A stretch of DNA of 64,000 nucleotides from Paenibacillus luteus (GTDB lineage Bacteria; Bacillota; Bacilli; Paenibacillales; Paenibacillaceae), in contig NZ_SKCD01000055.1 in the NCBI RefSeq assembly GCF_006542765.1, positions 248,001 through 312,000 of the forward strand. Reading direction: 5' to 3'. Each line of letters begins with the position of its first letter. Within the stretch, counting starts at the first letter, position 1. Shown in pieces: positions 51,116-60,483 of this stretch. Position numbers and translations under genes: made by a program. A model generated the notes under the pieces. That model saw only the letters and a program-made list of their open reading frames with translations. It ran no database searches and had not been told where the DNA came from.

Positions 51116-51933
51116 GCGGTCAAGTGGTGGAGAAGAAAACGGCCAATCGTGCCGCAGGCGGGGACTGGCTCAGCCGGATTCCTAAATCACTGCATGGTTG
51201 GATCGTGCCGCTCGTGATTACAGCCATCTGGCAGGCGGTCACGGGTATGGGGCTGTTGTCGGAGACAATTCTACCCACTCCCCTTGCCATTCTAAAGAGC
51301 TTTGCTGCCCTTGGCGCCAGCGGAGAATTGTTTGAGCATTTGGGCATTAGCATTTACCGCGCCGGCATGGGCTTTTTTCTGGGAGGCACGCTGGGTTTGC
51401 TGCTCGGCTTGTTCTCGGGACTTGGCAAGGTCGTGGAGAAGACGCTTGACCCATCGCTGCAAATGCTGCGCACCGTGCCTTTGCTCTCCGTTATTCCGCT
51501 ATTTATATTGTGGTTTGGCATCGGTGAGTTTTCTAAGGTTTTACTTATCGGACTTGGGGCTTTCTTCCCGGTTTACGTGAATACGTTCCTTGGCATACGG
51601 AGCACCGACGCGAAGTTGTGCGAAGTGTCTCGGATTTTTCAATACACGAAGCTCCAGCAGGTTACGAAGCTCATTATTCCTGCTGCTCTTCCTAATATTT
51701 TGCTCGGCGTAAGGCTGTCGCTTGGTGTTTCCTGGCTGCTGCTGGTCGTAGCGGAAATGATGGGCACGAGCGCGGGCATTGGTTATATGATTCAGGATGC
51801 AAGAGCCTATTCGGAGACGGAAATTGTTTTTGTCGGCATTATCATTTTTGCCGTTGTCGGCAAACTGTCGGATTCAGCGGTTCGCCTACTGGAAACGAGG
51901 TGGCTTCGCTGGCGCGATACGTATAAAGGGTAA
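51112..51933 (+). CDS. Sulfonate-type ABC transporter permease 2
   Basis: 273 residues from ATG 51112 (AGGGGGAG just upstream). Same topology as permease 1, with EAA region LCEVSRIFQYTKLQQVTKLIIPAALPNI and shared PSLQMLRT, LPTP and FLGIRS-D-KL segments. It arose by duplication of the first permease. Translation is coupled through the ATGA overlap. Confidence 0.85.
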   Translation: MSGQVVEKKTANRAAGGDWLSRIPKSLHGWIVPLVITAIWQAVTGMGLLSETILPTPLAILKSFAALGASGELFEHLGISIYRAGMGFFLGGTLGLLLGLFSGLGKVVEKTLDPSLQMLRTVPLLSVIPLFILWFGIGEFSKVLLIGLGAFFPVYVNTFLGIRSTDAKLCEVSRIFQYTKLQQVTKLIIPAALPNILLGVRLSLGVSWLLLVVAEMMGTSAGIGYMIQDARAYSETEIVFVGIIIFAVVGKLSDSAVRLLETRWLRWRDTYKG

Positions 51934-51968
51934 GGACATCGATGGTTGGGAGAGGCAGGTAATTAATT

Positions 51969-53324
51969 ATGGGGAAACGGCACGAGCAACTCCATCTGGG
52001 AGCTTTCATTTATTATGCGGGGCATCACCATGCGGGCTGGCGGCATCCGGATTCAGGCGTCGAGGGCATGTTCGACGTGAAGTTTTATCGGGAGCTGGCA
52101 CAGACTGCCGAACGCGGCAAGCTGGATATGATTTTTTTCGCGGATTTATTGTATGCAACGAATGTGGGCCAAGCGGTCGCCGGCATGCTGGAGCCGATCA
52201 CGCTGTTATCCGCGCTGTCGGCAGCTACCGAGAAAATCGGCTTGACGGCAACCGTCTCGACGACGTACAACGAGCCGTTTAACGTAGCGCGTAAGTTTTC
52301 TTCGCTTGACCATATTAGCGGCGGGCGCGCAGGCTGGAATATTGTCACCTCGCAGCTGGATATAGAGGCTCATAATTATGGCCGGCCGGAGCATCCGGAG
52401 CATGGCCTTCGTTACGAGATGGCGCGAGAGTTCGTTGATGTCGTTACGCGTTTATGGGATAGCTGGGAGGACGGGGCGCTTGTGCTTGATCGCCAGGCGA
52501 ACCAATTTGCCGATGAGGCAAAAGTGAAGCCTGTGGACTATAGCGGACAATGGTATTCGACGAAAGGGCCGCTTAACGTGCCGAGGTCGCCGCAAGGCTA
52601 TCCGGTGCTCATCCAAGCGGGCTCGTCTGAGCCGGGTAAAGATTTTGCCGCGAGTACGGGCGAGGTGATCTTTACGGCACAGCAATCGCTGGAATCGGCC
52701 AAGGCGTTCTATGAGAGCGTGAATAACAAGCTTGGCGATTACGGTAGAGAACGCGGAAGCCTGAAGATTATGCCGGGACTGTCGCCTGTCCTTGGAGCAA
52801 CGGAGGAAGAGGCTAAGCAGCGATTCCAGGAGCTGCAGAAGCTTATTCCGGAATCGGCGATTGTCGGTTTTCTATCAGCCTTTCTCAGCTTTGATATTAG
52901 CGGCTACTCTCTTGATGAGCAACTGCCGGACATTCCCGATCCAGTCGAGGCGTCCAATGGTATGAAAAGCCGCGTCCAGTTGATCATGGATCTGGCGCGT
53001 AAGGAACAGCTATCCATGCGTGATCTGGGCAGGCGAATACTCGGAGCGCGGGGGCATCTGCAATTTGTGGGCACGCCTGAACAACTGGCGGATCTGATCC
53101 AGCTTTGGTTCGAGGAGTACGGCTGCGACGGCTTTAACATCATGGCGCCTGTCTTGCCGGGGGGTCTCGACGACTTCGTTAATCTGGTCGTGCCGATTCT
53201 TCAGAAGCGGGGGTTGTTCCGGAAGGATTACACGGGCAATACCCTTCGTGAGCATCTGGGCCTGGTACGTCCGAGCGAGCATCATTTCCGTAAGGCGCAT
53301 CTGGTCGGGCAGGAACAGGCTTAG
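51969..53324 (+). CDS. LLM-class FMN-dependent monooxygenase (NtaA/SnaA/DszA group)
   Basis: 451 residues. LHLGAFIYYAGHHHAGWRHP is the group opening. DMIFFADLLY, TYNEPFNVARKFSSLDHISGGRAGWNIVTS (flavin site) and the ending GCDGFNIMAPVLPGG are typical of the NtaA/SnaA/DszA branch, which is longer than SsuD (~380). These enzymes use FMNH2 and oxygen to break C-S or C-N bonds in sulfonates, sulfones or chelators. It closes the transporter operon, so it probably releases sulfite from the imported compound. No flavin reductase gene is adjacent. Confidence 0.85.
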   Translation: MGKRHEQLHLGAFIYYAGHHHAGWRHPDSGVEGMFDVKFYRELAQTAERGKLDMIFFADLLYATNVGQAVAGMLEPITLLSALSAATEKIGLTATVSTTYNEPFNVARKFSSLDHISGGRAGWNIVTSQLDIEAHNYGRPEHPEHGLRYEMAREFVDVVTRLWDSWEDGALVLDRQANQFADEAKVKPVDYSGQWYSTKGPLNVPRSPQGYPVLIQAGSSEPGKDFAASTGEVIFTAQQSLESAKAFYESVNNKLGDYGRERGSLKIMPGLSPVLGATEEEAKQRFQELQKLIPESAIVGFLSAFLSFDISGYSLDEQLPDIPDPVEASNGMKSRVQLIMDLARKEQLSMRDLGRRILGARGHLQFVGTPEQLADLIQLWFEEYGCDGFNIMAPVLPGGLDDFVNLVVPILQKRGLFRKDYTGNTLREHLGLVRPSEHHFRKAHLVGQEQA

Positions 53325-53333
53325 AAAAAAAGT

Positions 53334-53387
53334 GACCCGGAAACGGCCTTTCTAATAGAAAGGATCGCTCTTCCGGGTCTTTGCTTG
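53334..53387 (+). terminator. Terminator of the sulfonate-type operon
   Basis: GACCCGGAA / TTCCGGGTC outer stem (53334-53342 with 53371-53379), an inner CCTTTCT/AGAAAGG hairpin, then TTTGCTTG. Confidence 0.7.
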
Positions 53388-53458
53388 TTAAGGCAGGGCT
53401 CTAAGGCGGACTTGCAGTGAGCGATAGGCATAAATACATACAACCTCAACCCATCCGC

Positions 53459-54112
53459 CTACAATAAAGTCTGAAGCCGAACAATTGCCTGGCCGCGGTC
53501 AATGACCTCCAATTTGCTATACAAATTGCTAATATAGTTGCGGGCCGTGCCCTCGGCAATATGCAGCGTGTCGGCAACTTCGCGATTGTTAAGTCCCTTG
53601 ATGATCAGCTGTGCCAGCTCTTCTTCACGTTTAGTCAATTTGATGCGGTTCAGGTTGCTTTTTTGCATATATTCATATTCCTCGGTGAGCATGCTCATCC
53701 GGGCTGCCAATTTAGCCGCTACAGCAGCGGGGAGGATGAACTGTCCCGCTATGGTATCGTGAATGGCAGCGATCATCTTGTCAGCGTCCATATCCTTCAG
53801 CATATAGCCGCTCGCTCCGTTTGCTAATCCCTCGACAATATAATCAATCTCGATAAAGGTAGTTAATATCAGAACGAACAGGTTCGGATGGCTTTGTTTA
53901 ATCCGCTTTAACGCACTGATGCCATCCATAACGGGCATTTGAATATCAAGCAGCACGAGATCAGGTTGAAGTGATTCGACCAGCTCACAAGCCTCTTCTC
54001 CATTTTTTGCCGCGCCTATAACTTCTAAATCATCTTCCAAATCCAGTATGGTGCGAAGTCCTTCCCTGGTTAGCAGCTGGTCGTCCGCAATGACAATTTT
54101 AATTTTTTTCAT
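53459..54112 (-). CDS. NarL/LuxR-family response regulator
   Basis: 217 residues. The receiver domain has DD (10-11), phospho-acceptor Asp56 in LLDIQMP, and Lys in MLKDMDADK. The C-terminal LuxR helix-turn-helix is LTKREEELAQLIIKGLNNREVADTLHIAEGTARNYISNLYSKL. Its ATG overlaps the stop of the giant kinase by 4 bp, so it is the cognate regulator. Target genes are not evident. Confidence 0.9.
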   Translation of the reverse strand: MKKIKIVIADDQLLTREGLRTILDLEDDLEVIGAAKNGEEACELVESLQPDLVLLDIQMPVMDGISALKRIKQSHPNLFVLILTTFIEIDYIVEGLANGASGYMLKDMDADKMIAAIHDTIAGQFILPAAVAAKLAARMSMLTEEYEYMQKSNLNRIKLTKREEELAQLIIKGLNNREVADTLHIAEGTARNYISNLYSKLEVIDRGQAIVRLQTLL

Positions 54113-57100
54113 GTTCTGTCTCCTATCCAGCGTAATTGATAAGGCAAATCAATGCGGAGTAAACATCCTTGTCCGGCACGGGATTTAATTGATAATGTAC
54201 CGCCCAGTTGCTCGACACGTTCTTTCATGGCTTTAAGTCCGAATCCCATGAGGATAGTATCTGAACCTTTGCCCCTGTCTTCCAGTCGGAACTGCAAATG
54301 AGCTCCGACAGGCTGTAGGCTGAAGTGAAATTCCGCGCTTCCTCCATGACGAATGCCATTGGTTAATCCTTCTTGCAGAGCATGATAGATGGTTTTCTTA
54401 TAGGCTGTAGACATTAAATCGGGCAAATCGTGTATAGCCTTATGAATGGTTACACCCGCATTCCGCTCAGTATCCCGAATAAGCTGCTGCAGCATGACGG
54501 GAAGGTCGGCATACTTATCCTCTTTCAGCATGTGGACGGAGCCACGAATCTCATTCAGGCTGTGCCGGATCAAATCCTGTGCCTCGCCCAGTCGTTTAAG
54601 GCCGCTTTCCATATCCTTCTGAAGCAGCCGCTTGCCGGCCTCGATCTGGAGAATGGTTGAAGTGAGCGTATGTCCAACGATATCGTGGATCTCTTGAGCA
54701 ATCCGATTGCGCTCCTCATAGACGGAAACTTCTGCTAGCGCCGCGGAGGTCTCTCGCATCGATCTCTCCAAGCTGCTGGTTCGTTCTTCCACTTGCTGCT
54801 CCAGATTATTTTTTAGATACTGAATTCCGGAATAAAGCTTCGCGTTAGCGATAGATATGGCACATTGATTGCTAAGCAGGTTGAGTACATCGAGCCTCTG
54901 AGGAGTAAATACGCCTGGCGACAGATTGTTCTCCAAATAGATCAAACAGATCAGCTTGTTCTGATGTACGATTGGCAGGCAAAGTACCGATTTTAACCCA
55001 GATTCCCGGATCTCCGGATTTCGGGAAAACACGCCCTCAACAGCCGCATGATGCAAAAGGACCTTTTCATGCGTTCTTGCGGCATACGCGACAATAGCCG
55101 TTGGAACGATTGTGGATGACTCTTCAAGTAGAAGGGACTCGATATGCAGCTTCTCTGCCGTGCCGTAGGCTTCAATAGTCCATGTATCCTCATGGTCAAA
55201 AATAACTGCTCCGTATTCCGCTCCAGCATTATGCAGCATAAGTCTCATGAGCGAATCTAATAATCGGCTCATCTCCATTTCGCCCGACAAGGCTTGTGCG
55301 GACTGGACAATCGATAGGGTGTCGAAATGCTCTAAGCCCGGCTCCCGCCTGGTGTGCAGAAGATGAGGGAACTTTTGCTTCACATCATCTGCTTTGGCCT
55401 TTGCCCCCCATTGCAGGTAGGCCTCGTAGGCTTCGGTCATATATAGTTTGGCTAAGTGCAGCTTGCCTTGGCGAATGCCATATTTGGCATAGCATTCCGC
55501 TGCTATAGCCAGGTCGTGGATATAATGGTAAGTACGGGCTGCTTCAATCGCTTGCTCATATTGTTTTTCGGCTTGCTGGTAGTGACGTGATAGCCGAGAG
55601 AGCTCAGCCTTGATAAGGAAATATTTATGGCTGAAATTTTCGGGACTGCGAGCCGCGAACTTCTGTATGTACTTTAGATTCTTGCGCATAGCTGCTATAT
55701 ATACACTCTGCTCTTCGGTGGAGGATTGCTCATACAACTGGGACCAGACCAGCGACTCGTAATAATACTGCAGCGTATGGTCTGCTGTCTTATCTTTCCT
55801 GGTCTTCAAGATGGCGGCTGATTGGATCAAGGCTTCCTTGGCTTCTTGATATTGACCGAATAAATAGCCGGGCAAATAGCGGCATACACAAATCAATTCA
55901 TCTACAATTTGAAAATGATCGCCATGAACCGATTCAATATAAGCGGCTTCGTTAATGCTAGCAAGATCAAAGGTATCGTCAGAGGATCGCTCCCCTGTCA
56001 ACCTGACGAGCAGGGCGACAAACACGATAGCTTGCTTGAGATGGAAGTTGCTATTGTCACGCGAGAAATCCCCTGAATTTTCAATGAGCCGTTGATAGAT
56101 GCTTCCGAGTGGACTGCTTCCTTGCAGCATGGCCCCGCAATTAATGAGCACGCTTTGATTCCCTTCCCATAAATCGCCGGATTCCAAGCCGACTCTGCCA
56201 GCATTTTCAATGAATTTGTCTAACAGAGCGGGATTATAGCGCCGCCAGCTGTTGTAGCAAAGGGTAAAGGCCGTCAGCGTACGAACGTGCAAGGACGGGA
56301 AGGGCTCCGATAAGCGGCATGCCAGCATCCCCCATCTGTAGGCCTCCTCATCGTTGCGGAGCTGGTAATATTGAAAGAAGGAGTAGCTCATAAAGCCAAT
56401 GGAGGCCTCTGGCGTCATGCCATAATCGAGAGTTAGCTCTATCATTTTGAATGCAGTGCCGAGCCAGCCCTTTCTGTTCAAATAAAAGGAGGCATGGCTG
56501 GTGTGGGAAAGGGTGGTCATCGCTGTTTTGCGGGCTTCATCCGACATTGGCGGCAGCTTGCTCAGCTCATCCAAAGGGTATTTCCGTAATTTCCGGCGCA
56601 GCTTCAGCCATTGGAGAGTCAGTGCTGCGGTACTGGGATTGAAATGATGAGCTACATTTAATAGCTCAAGCGTGTGGCCACCTAGCTCAAGGACCTCCGT
56701 GTAATGGTTGCTGCTTGCTTCTAGCTGAATTTTAATGGAATAGATTTGCGCTTTATCCTTATTGTTCGTCACTTTGCTAAGCAGCAGTTGAAACAGCTCA
56801 TTGGCCTTGTCAAAGTGGGCGCATAAATATTCAAGCTCCGATTGTTCCAGGTAAATTCGAAAGGTAAGCGCATAATGCTGTTCCCAGCTCGATTCTTCCA
56901 GTAGGGCAGACGCATAGCGCATATAACGAAGGGATGTCTCATAGGCCGTTGTTTGCTTGGCTCTCAGGCCGGCATCCAGATTAAGCTCTGCAAGCTCAAG
57001 CCGCTGCTTGGGAAGAACGACTTGGTCCCAAGCTTGATTGAAATGGCTTAACGCTTCGAAGAGGGTTGTCTTGCCCTTGTCCATTTGCAGAATGAAATGC

Positions 57101-59193
57101 GAACCAATTCGGTAATGCAAACCGTTGCGATCTGCTTCAGGGACAAGAGCATTCGCTGCCAGGCGAATACGGTCATGCTGAAACTTATATAAGCCAGCCG
57201 AAGGATTGCCCTGGATCAGTTGGAGCAGATTCTCCTGCAGCGCTATGGTCAGTGCTTCGGAAAGCTCATGGGCGCCAATGCCGGTAATCGTGCTAAGTGT
57301 ATCCAAATCAAAGCGCTGCCCAAGAAAAGAGGCTCGGCCCAGCGCAAACACGGTCTGCTCGTTGTACCCTTGTAATTTGTCTGCCAAATATTCAACGGCA
57401 TTATCAGATATGTTCATCTCGGCAATAAGCCCCAGATCCCATTGCCAGCTCCGGCTGGACTGATTAAAGCTTACGGAATGGTCGGCAACAAGATCTTGAA
57501 GATATTGCTTGAGGAAAAAAGGGTTGCCTTCCGTCTTGTGAAGCAAGGCCGCAGCCAAATCTTCGATGGTCGCAGACTCGCTGCGCATGGCGTCGAGAAG
57601 AAGCTGTTTCAAGTCACCGGTTGTAAGGGCTGCTAATGGCAGCTTACGCATAGCTATGCAACGGTCCTCTAGCTGCTTCTCCAATTGGGCCAGTGGATGC
57701 TGCTCTGTTATGGAGCTGCGGTAGCCCAAGGCGACAAGCAGGTGCGTAGTGGCGTGGTCTTCCAGCAAATACATCAAATATTGAAGCGAAGCCTCGTCAG
57801 CCCAATGCATATTGTCGAAAAATAACACCACGGGCCGGTCTCGTTGCAGGAACAGCTGCAGAAATCGGTTCAAAATCTGATGGAATCTGCGTTTGGCTTC
57901 GACTGGTGGGAGAGGAGCAATAGGCGGCTGTTGGCCGATTAATAGCTCCAGTCGCGGAACAAGCTCGATCAGGAGCTGGCCGTATCCGTCCATGGCTTGC
58001 AATATTCGCAGCTTCCACACTTCCATTTGCAGCATGTTCTCCATTAACAATTGGCTGACCAATTGATCAACAGCATCCTGCCATAGGCCATAAGGAAGCG
58101 GAGGGTAATGCGAGCTGCCATTACCGGTAATGATAAACCCTTTGAAGGGGGCTTCGGGTCGGAGGCATTCATGGATGAAGGCCGTTTTGCCGATTCCAAT
58201 GCTGCCGCTTACCCATACCGTTTCAACAGCGCCGTTGGCAGCTCGAAGCATAGCTTGCTCAAAATGATGCAGCTCGGAATGCCTTCCATAAAACTTATTC
58301 GGTATGATCAAGCGTTCCGAAATATCCAGGCTTGCCAGTACAAAAGCTTCCTCATGGCGCGAGGAGTCCAGCCAAGCTGGAATAAGTTCGATGTCTGATT
58401 TAATGCCATAGGCGCTGGCATAACGCCCCTCCGGCATTTTCTCCATGCATTTTGCTACTATATCAGAGACGGGTTTGGGAACGGAAGGGTGGCGATGATG
58501 CAGCGGCTCGGGTGTGCCAGCTAGATGGCGATACACGATATCAACAACATCCTGCAGCTCGAAGGGCAGGCTTCCAGCTATCCATTCATAAAGAGTGACG
58601 CCTAGCGAATAAAAATCGGATCGGTAATCGGGCTCCATTCCGGTTCTCCCCGTATGCTCCGGTGATATATAGGGAAGCATGGACTCGGGCCGGCTGCCGG
58701 CCCGCACTAATGGGCTTTGTTCGCCTTTAAAGGAGCACATGCGGATATCTATCAATCTGACTTCATAGGTTGCAGGGTCGACCAGCAGATGAGAGGGGGT
58801 TAACTCATTCAGCGTCCAATTCTTCCTATGGATATGCAGAATACAATCGGCGGCTCCTGCTGCAATGCGCAGCCTTGCAGGCAGTGTCAGTAGGGTAGCA
58901 TGTGTGCGCAAGAGAATATCCATTGTATAACCGTTCATATCCTGCATGAGCAGGACAGGACGGTCCGCCAAAATAGTTAGGCTGAGGGGCTTGATTGCTC
59001 CTTGCCCATCTAGTTTTTGAAGCAGCTCATACTCATAACGAAAAGCGGCCACCGCGTCCGATCCCGGGTAGGCATGATAGGTTGTTTTAACGATAACTGT
59101 ATGTTCATCCTCAAGGTGCTGCAGCCTGTACAGCATAATATCCCCGTTATTACCTATGGCCTCCAGTGTTCTGTACCCTGGCATCTCAAACAT
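54109..59193 (-). CDS. Giant multidomain sensor: pseudokinase-ATPase-TPR-GAF-histidine kinase
   Basis: 1,694 residues from ATG 59193 (GGAG 8 bp upstream). Domains: Ser/Thr-kinase-like (about 5-275); AAA/STAND-type ATPase (about 300-650; Walker A GSIGIGKTA 330-338, Walker B VVLFFDNM 454-461); TPR-like helical region (about 690-1,260); GAF (about 1,302-1,450); coiled coil; HisKA_3 with His1503 in AQEIHDIVGH; HATPase_c with Asn1612 (EGLTNGIRHG). The kinase keeps the ATP lysine (Lys36) and a D-I-R in place of DFG, but the HRD/HxDxxPxN loop reads LNELTPSHLL, so the base Asp and metal Asn are lost. It is soluble. The whole architecture is known in other bacteria; the dead kinase is the oddity here. 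Confidence 0.88.
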   Translation of the reverse strand: MFEMPGYRTLEAIGNNGDIMLYRLQHLEDEHTVIVKTTYHAYPGSDAVAAFRYEYELLQKLDGQGAIKPLSLTILADRPVLLMQDMNGYTMDILLRTHATLLTLPARLRIAAGAADCILHIHRKNWTLNELTPSHLLVDPATYEVRLIDIRMCSFKGEQSPLVRAGSRPESMLPYISPEHTGRTGMEPDYRSDFYSLGVTLYEWIAGSLPFELQDVVDIVYRHLAGTPEPLHHRHPSVPKPVSDIVAKCMEKMPEGRYASAYGIKSDIELIPAWLDSSRHEEAFVLASLDISERLIIPNKFYGRHSELHHFEQAMLRAANGAVETVWVSGSIGIGKTAFIHECLRPEAPFKGFIITGNGSSHYPPLPYGLWQDAVDQLVSQLLMENMLQMEVWKLRILQAMDGYGQLLIELVPRLELLIGQQPPIAPLPPVEAKRRFHQILNRFLQLFLQRDRPVVLFFDNMHWADEASLQYLMYLLEDHATTHLLVALGYRSSITEQHPLAQLEKQLEDRCIAMRKLPLAALTTGDLKQLLLDAMRSESATIEDLAAALLHKTEGNPFFLKQYLQDLVADHSVSFNQSSRSWQWDLGLIAEMNISDNAVEYLADKLQGYNEQTVFALGRASFLGQRFDLDTLSTITGIGAHELSEALTIALQENLLQLIQGNPSAGLYKFQHDRIRLAANALVPEADRNGLHYRIGSHFILQMDKGKTTLFEALSHFNQAWDQVVLPKQRLELAELNLDAGLRAKQTTAYETSLRYMRYASALLEESSWEQHYALTFRIYLEQSELEYLCAHFDKANELFQLLLSKVTNNKDKAQIYSIKIQLEASSNHYTEVLELGGHTLELLNVAHHFNPSTAALTLQWLKLRRKLRKYPLDELSKLPPMSDEARKTAMTTLSHTSHASFYLNRKGWLGTAFKMIELTLDYGMTPEASIGFMSYSFFQYYQLRNDEEAYRWGMLACRLSEPFPSLHVRTLTAFTLCYNSWRRYNPALLDKFIENAGRVGLESGDLWEGNQSVLINCGAMLQGSSPLGSIYQRLIENSGDFSRDNSNFHLKQAIVFVALLVRLTGERSSDDTFDLASINEAAYIESVHGDHFQIVDELICVCRYLPGYLFGQYQEAKEALIQSAAILKTRKDKTADHTLQYYYESLVWSQLYEQSSTEEQSVYIAAMRKNLKYIQKFAARSPENFSHKYFLIKAELSRLSRHYQQAEKQYEQAIEAARTYHYIHDLAIAAECYAKYGIRQGKLHLAKLYMTEAYEAYLQWGAKAKADDVKQKFPHLLHTRREPGLEHFDTLSIVQSAQALSGEMEMSRLLDSLMRLMLHNAGAEYGAVIFDHEDTWTIEAYGTAEKLHIESLLLEESSTIVPTAIVAYAARTHEKVLLHHAAVEGVFSRNPEIRESGLKSVLCLPIVHQNKLICLIYLENNLSPGVFTPQRLDVLNLLSNQCAISIANAKLYSGIQYLKNNLEQQVEERTSSLERSMRETSAALAEVSVYEERNRIAQEIHDIVGHTLTSTILQIEAGKRLLQKDMESGLKRLGEAQDLIRHSLNEIRGSVHMLKEDKYADLPVMLQQLIRDTERNAGVTIHKAIHDLPDLMSTAYKKTIYHALQEGLTNGIRHGGSAEFHFSLQPVGAHLQFRLEDRGKGSDTILMGFGLKAMKERVEQLGGTLSIKSRAGQGCLLRIDLPYQLRWIGDRT

Positions 59194-59330
59194 AGACTGC
59201 ACTCCTAGCGACTAATAATGAATTTCGTATGTTCGACTTGAAAAAGCTAATTATTCCTATTATAGCATCGGGTTGGGCTTGATTAGCAGATGGAATGGGT
59301 AATGAGGATAGGGAAGATAGAGAAACAGAT

Positions 59331-59380
59331 GAAAAAAAGCGTTCAAATCCACTTTTGCAGTGAATTTGAACGCTTTTTTA
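59331..59380. terminator. Bidirectional terminator between cyclophilin and giant kinase genes
   Basis: AAAGCGTTCAAAT-CAC / GTG-ATTTGAACGCTTT stem flanked by A and T runs on both sides. It ends the cyclophilin transcript before the kinase promoter. Confidence 0.88.
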
Positions 59381-59447
59381 TACAATACTATTGCGCAGTC
59401 CCACACGAATGGGAGAACCTTTGCAAAGTGTTGTTGGTTTTAGTATG

Positions 59448-60176
59448 CTACTCTACCTTTTTAGGTTCTTCAAAAGTCATGCCAAGCGTGTCTACCGTAA
59501 CTTTTTTCATCGAGATAGGGTCCGTAGGACGATCATTTGCGCCGGTTGTCTGGTTTACGATCTCATCAACGGCTTCTATGCCTTCAGTTACTTTGCCGAA
59601 TGCCGCGTATTCATTATCCAGAGATGGAGCATCAGCTACCATGATGAAGAACTGCGAGCCTCCGGAATCCGGTACATTCGTGCGAGCCATGGAAAGTATG
59701 CCTCGCGTATGCTTCAGCTTGTTCTCAAAGCCATTGCTGCTGAACTCGCCTGGAATGCCGTAGCCAGGGCCGCCCATGCCGGTGCCATCCGGATCGCCGC
59801 CTTGAATCATGAAGCCCGGAATGACCCGGTGAAAGATGACGCCGTCGTAAAATCCTTTGTTCACAAGGGAGATGAAGTTGTTAACCGTGTTGGCAGCGAC
59901 CTCTGGATAAAGCTCCAGCTTGATGATTTGGTCATTGCTAAGCTCAATAGTAACCACGGGGTGCTTGTCCGAACCTAGCAGTTCAGGACCATCTTCTGCT
60001 ACAGGCGCTTCTGTAGGCGTTTCGGTAGGCGGCGTAGTGGCTGTGTTCCCGCCAGCTGAGCCTTGGTTGTTGCTGCCGCCCGTTCCTTTGCTTCCGCCGC
60101 CGCAGCCTGACAATACGACCAGCAGCGTGAGTGTAAGAAGAAGCATCATTCCAAGACGTTTGTTTTTTGATAACAT
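59448..60176 (-). CDS. Cyclophilin-type peptidyl-prolyl isomerase lipoprotein
   Basis: 242 residues from ATG 60176 (GAGGAGG ~9 bp upstream). Lipobox VLSG-C, a Gly/Ser/Thr/Pro linker, then a cyclophilin domain with the family core GVIFHRVIPGFMIQGGDPDGTG (catalytic Arg in FHRV) and SGGSQFFIM. It catalyses proline isomerisation on the outer face of the membrane, assisting folding of exported proteins. It is monocistronic. Confidence 0.9.
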   Translation of the reverse strand: MLSKNKRLGMMLLLTLTLLVVLSGCGGGSKGTGGSNNQGSAGGNTATTPPTETPTEAPVAEDGPELLGSDKHPVVTIELSNDQIIKLELYPEVAANTVNNFISLVNKGFYDGVIFHRVIPGFMIQGGDPDGTGMGGPGYGIPGEFSSNGFENKLKHTRGILSMARTNVPDSGGSQFFIMVADAPSLDNEYAAFGKVTEGIEAVDEIVNQTTGANDRPTDPISMKKVTVDTLGMTFEEPKKVE

Positions 60177-60430
60177 TCCAATATCCTCCTCAAAATGGCG
60201 AACGCAATCGCAGCTCTTAAGCATTCGGAGAGCATAGCGTTCAACTTAGTTCAACTATAAGAATGGATTAGTATTGAAAACGTAATGTCATTCTTATATT
60301 TCAGCAAAAAACGAGCTGCTTCAACCAAAAATTGGCAACAGCTGCTAATACTTGTCCAACTTGTATAATAGCATATCGGACGATTTAAATGCGAATGGGA
60401 AACGAACGAACGTATGCCGCCCTAAACAAA

Positions 60431-60473
60431 CAAAAAAAGCAGCTATCGTAATTGGCACGATAGCTGCTTTTTT
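60431..60473. terminator. Bidirectional terminator after the alpha-galactosidase gene
   Basis: AAAGCAGCTATCGT / ACGATAGCTGCTTT stem with an 8-nt loop and homopolymer A/T runs on both sides, directly after the GH4 stop. The rest of 60177-60483 holds no gene. Confidence 0.9.
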
Positions 60474-60483
60474 AATTAATGTA

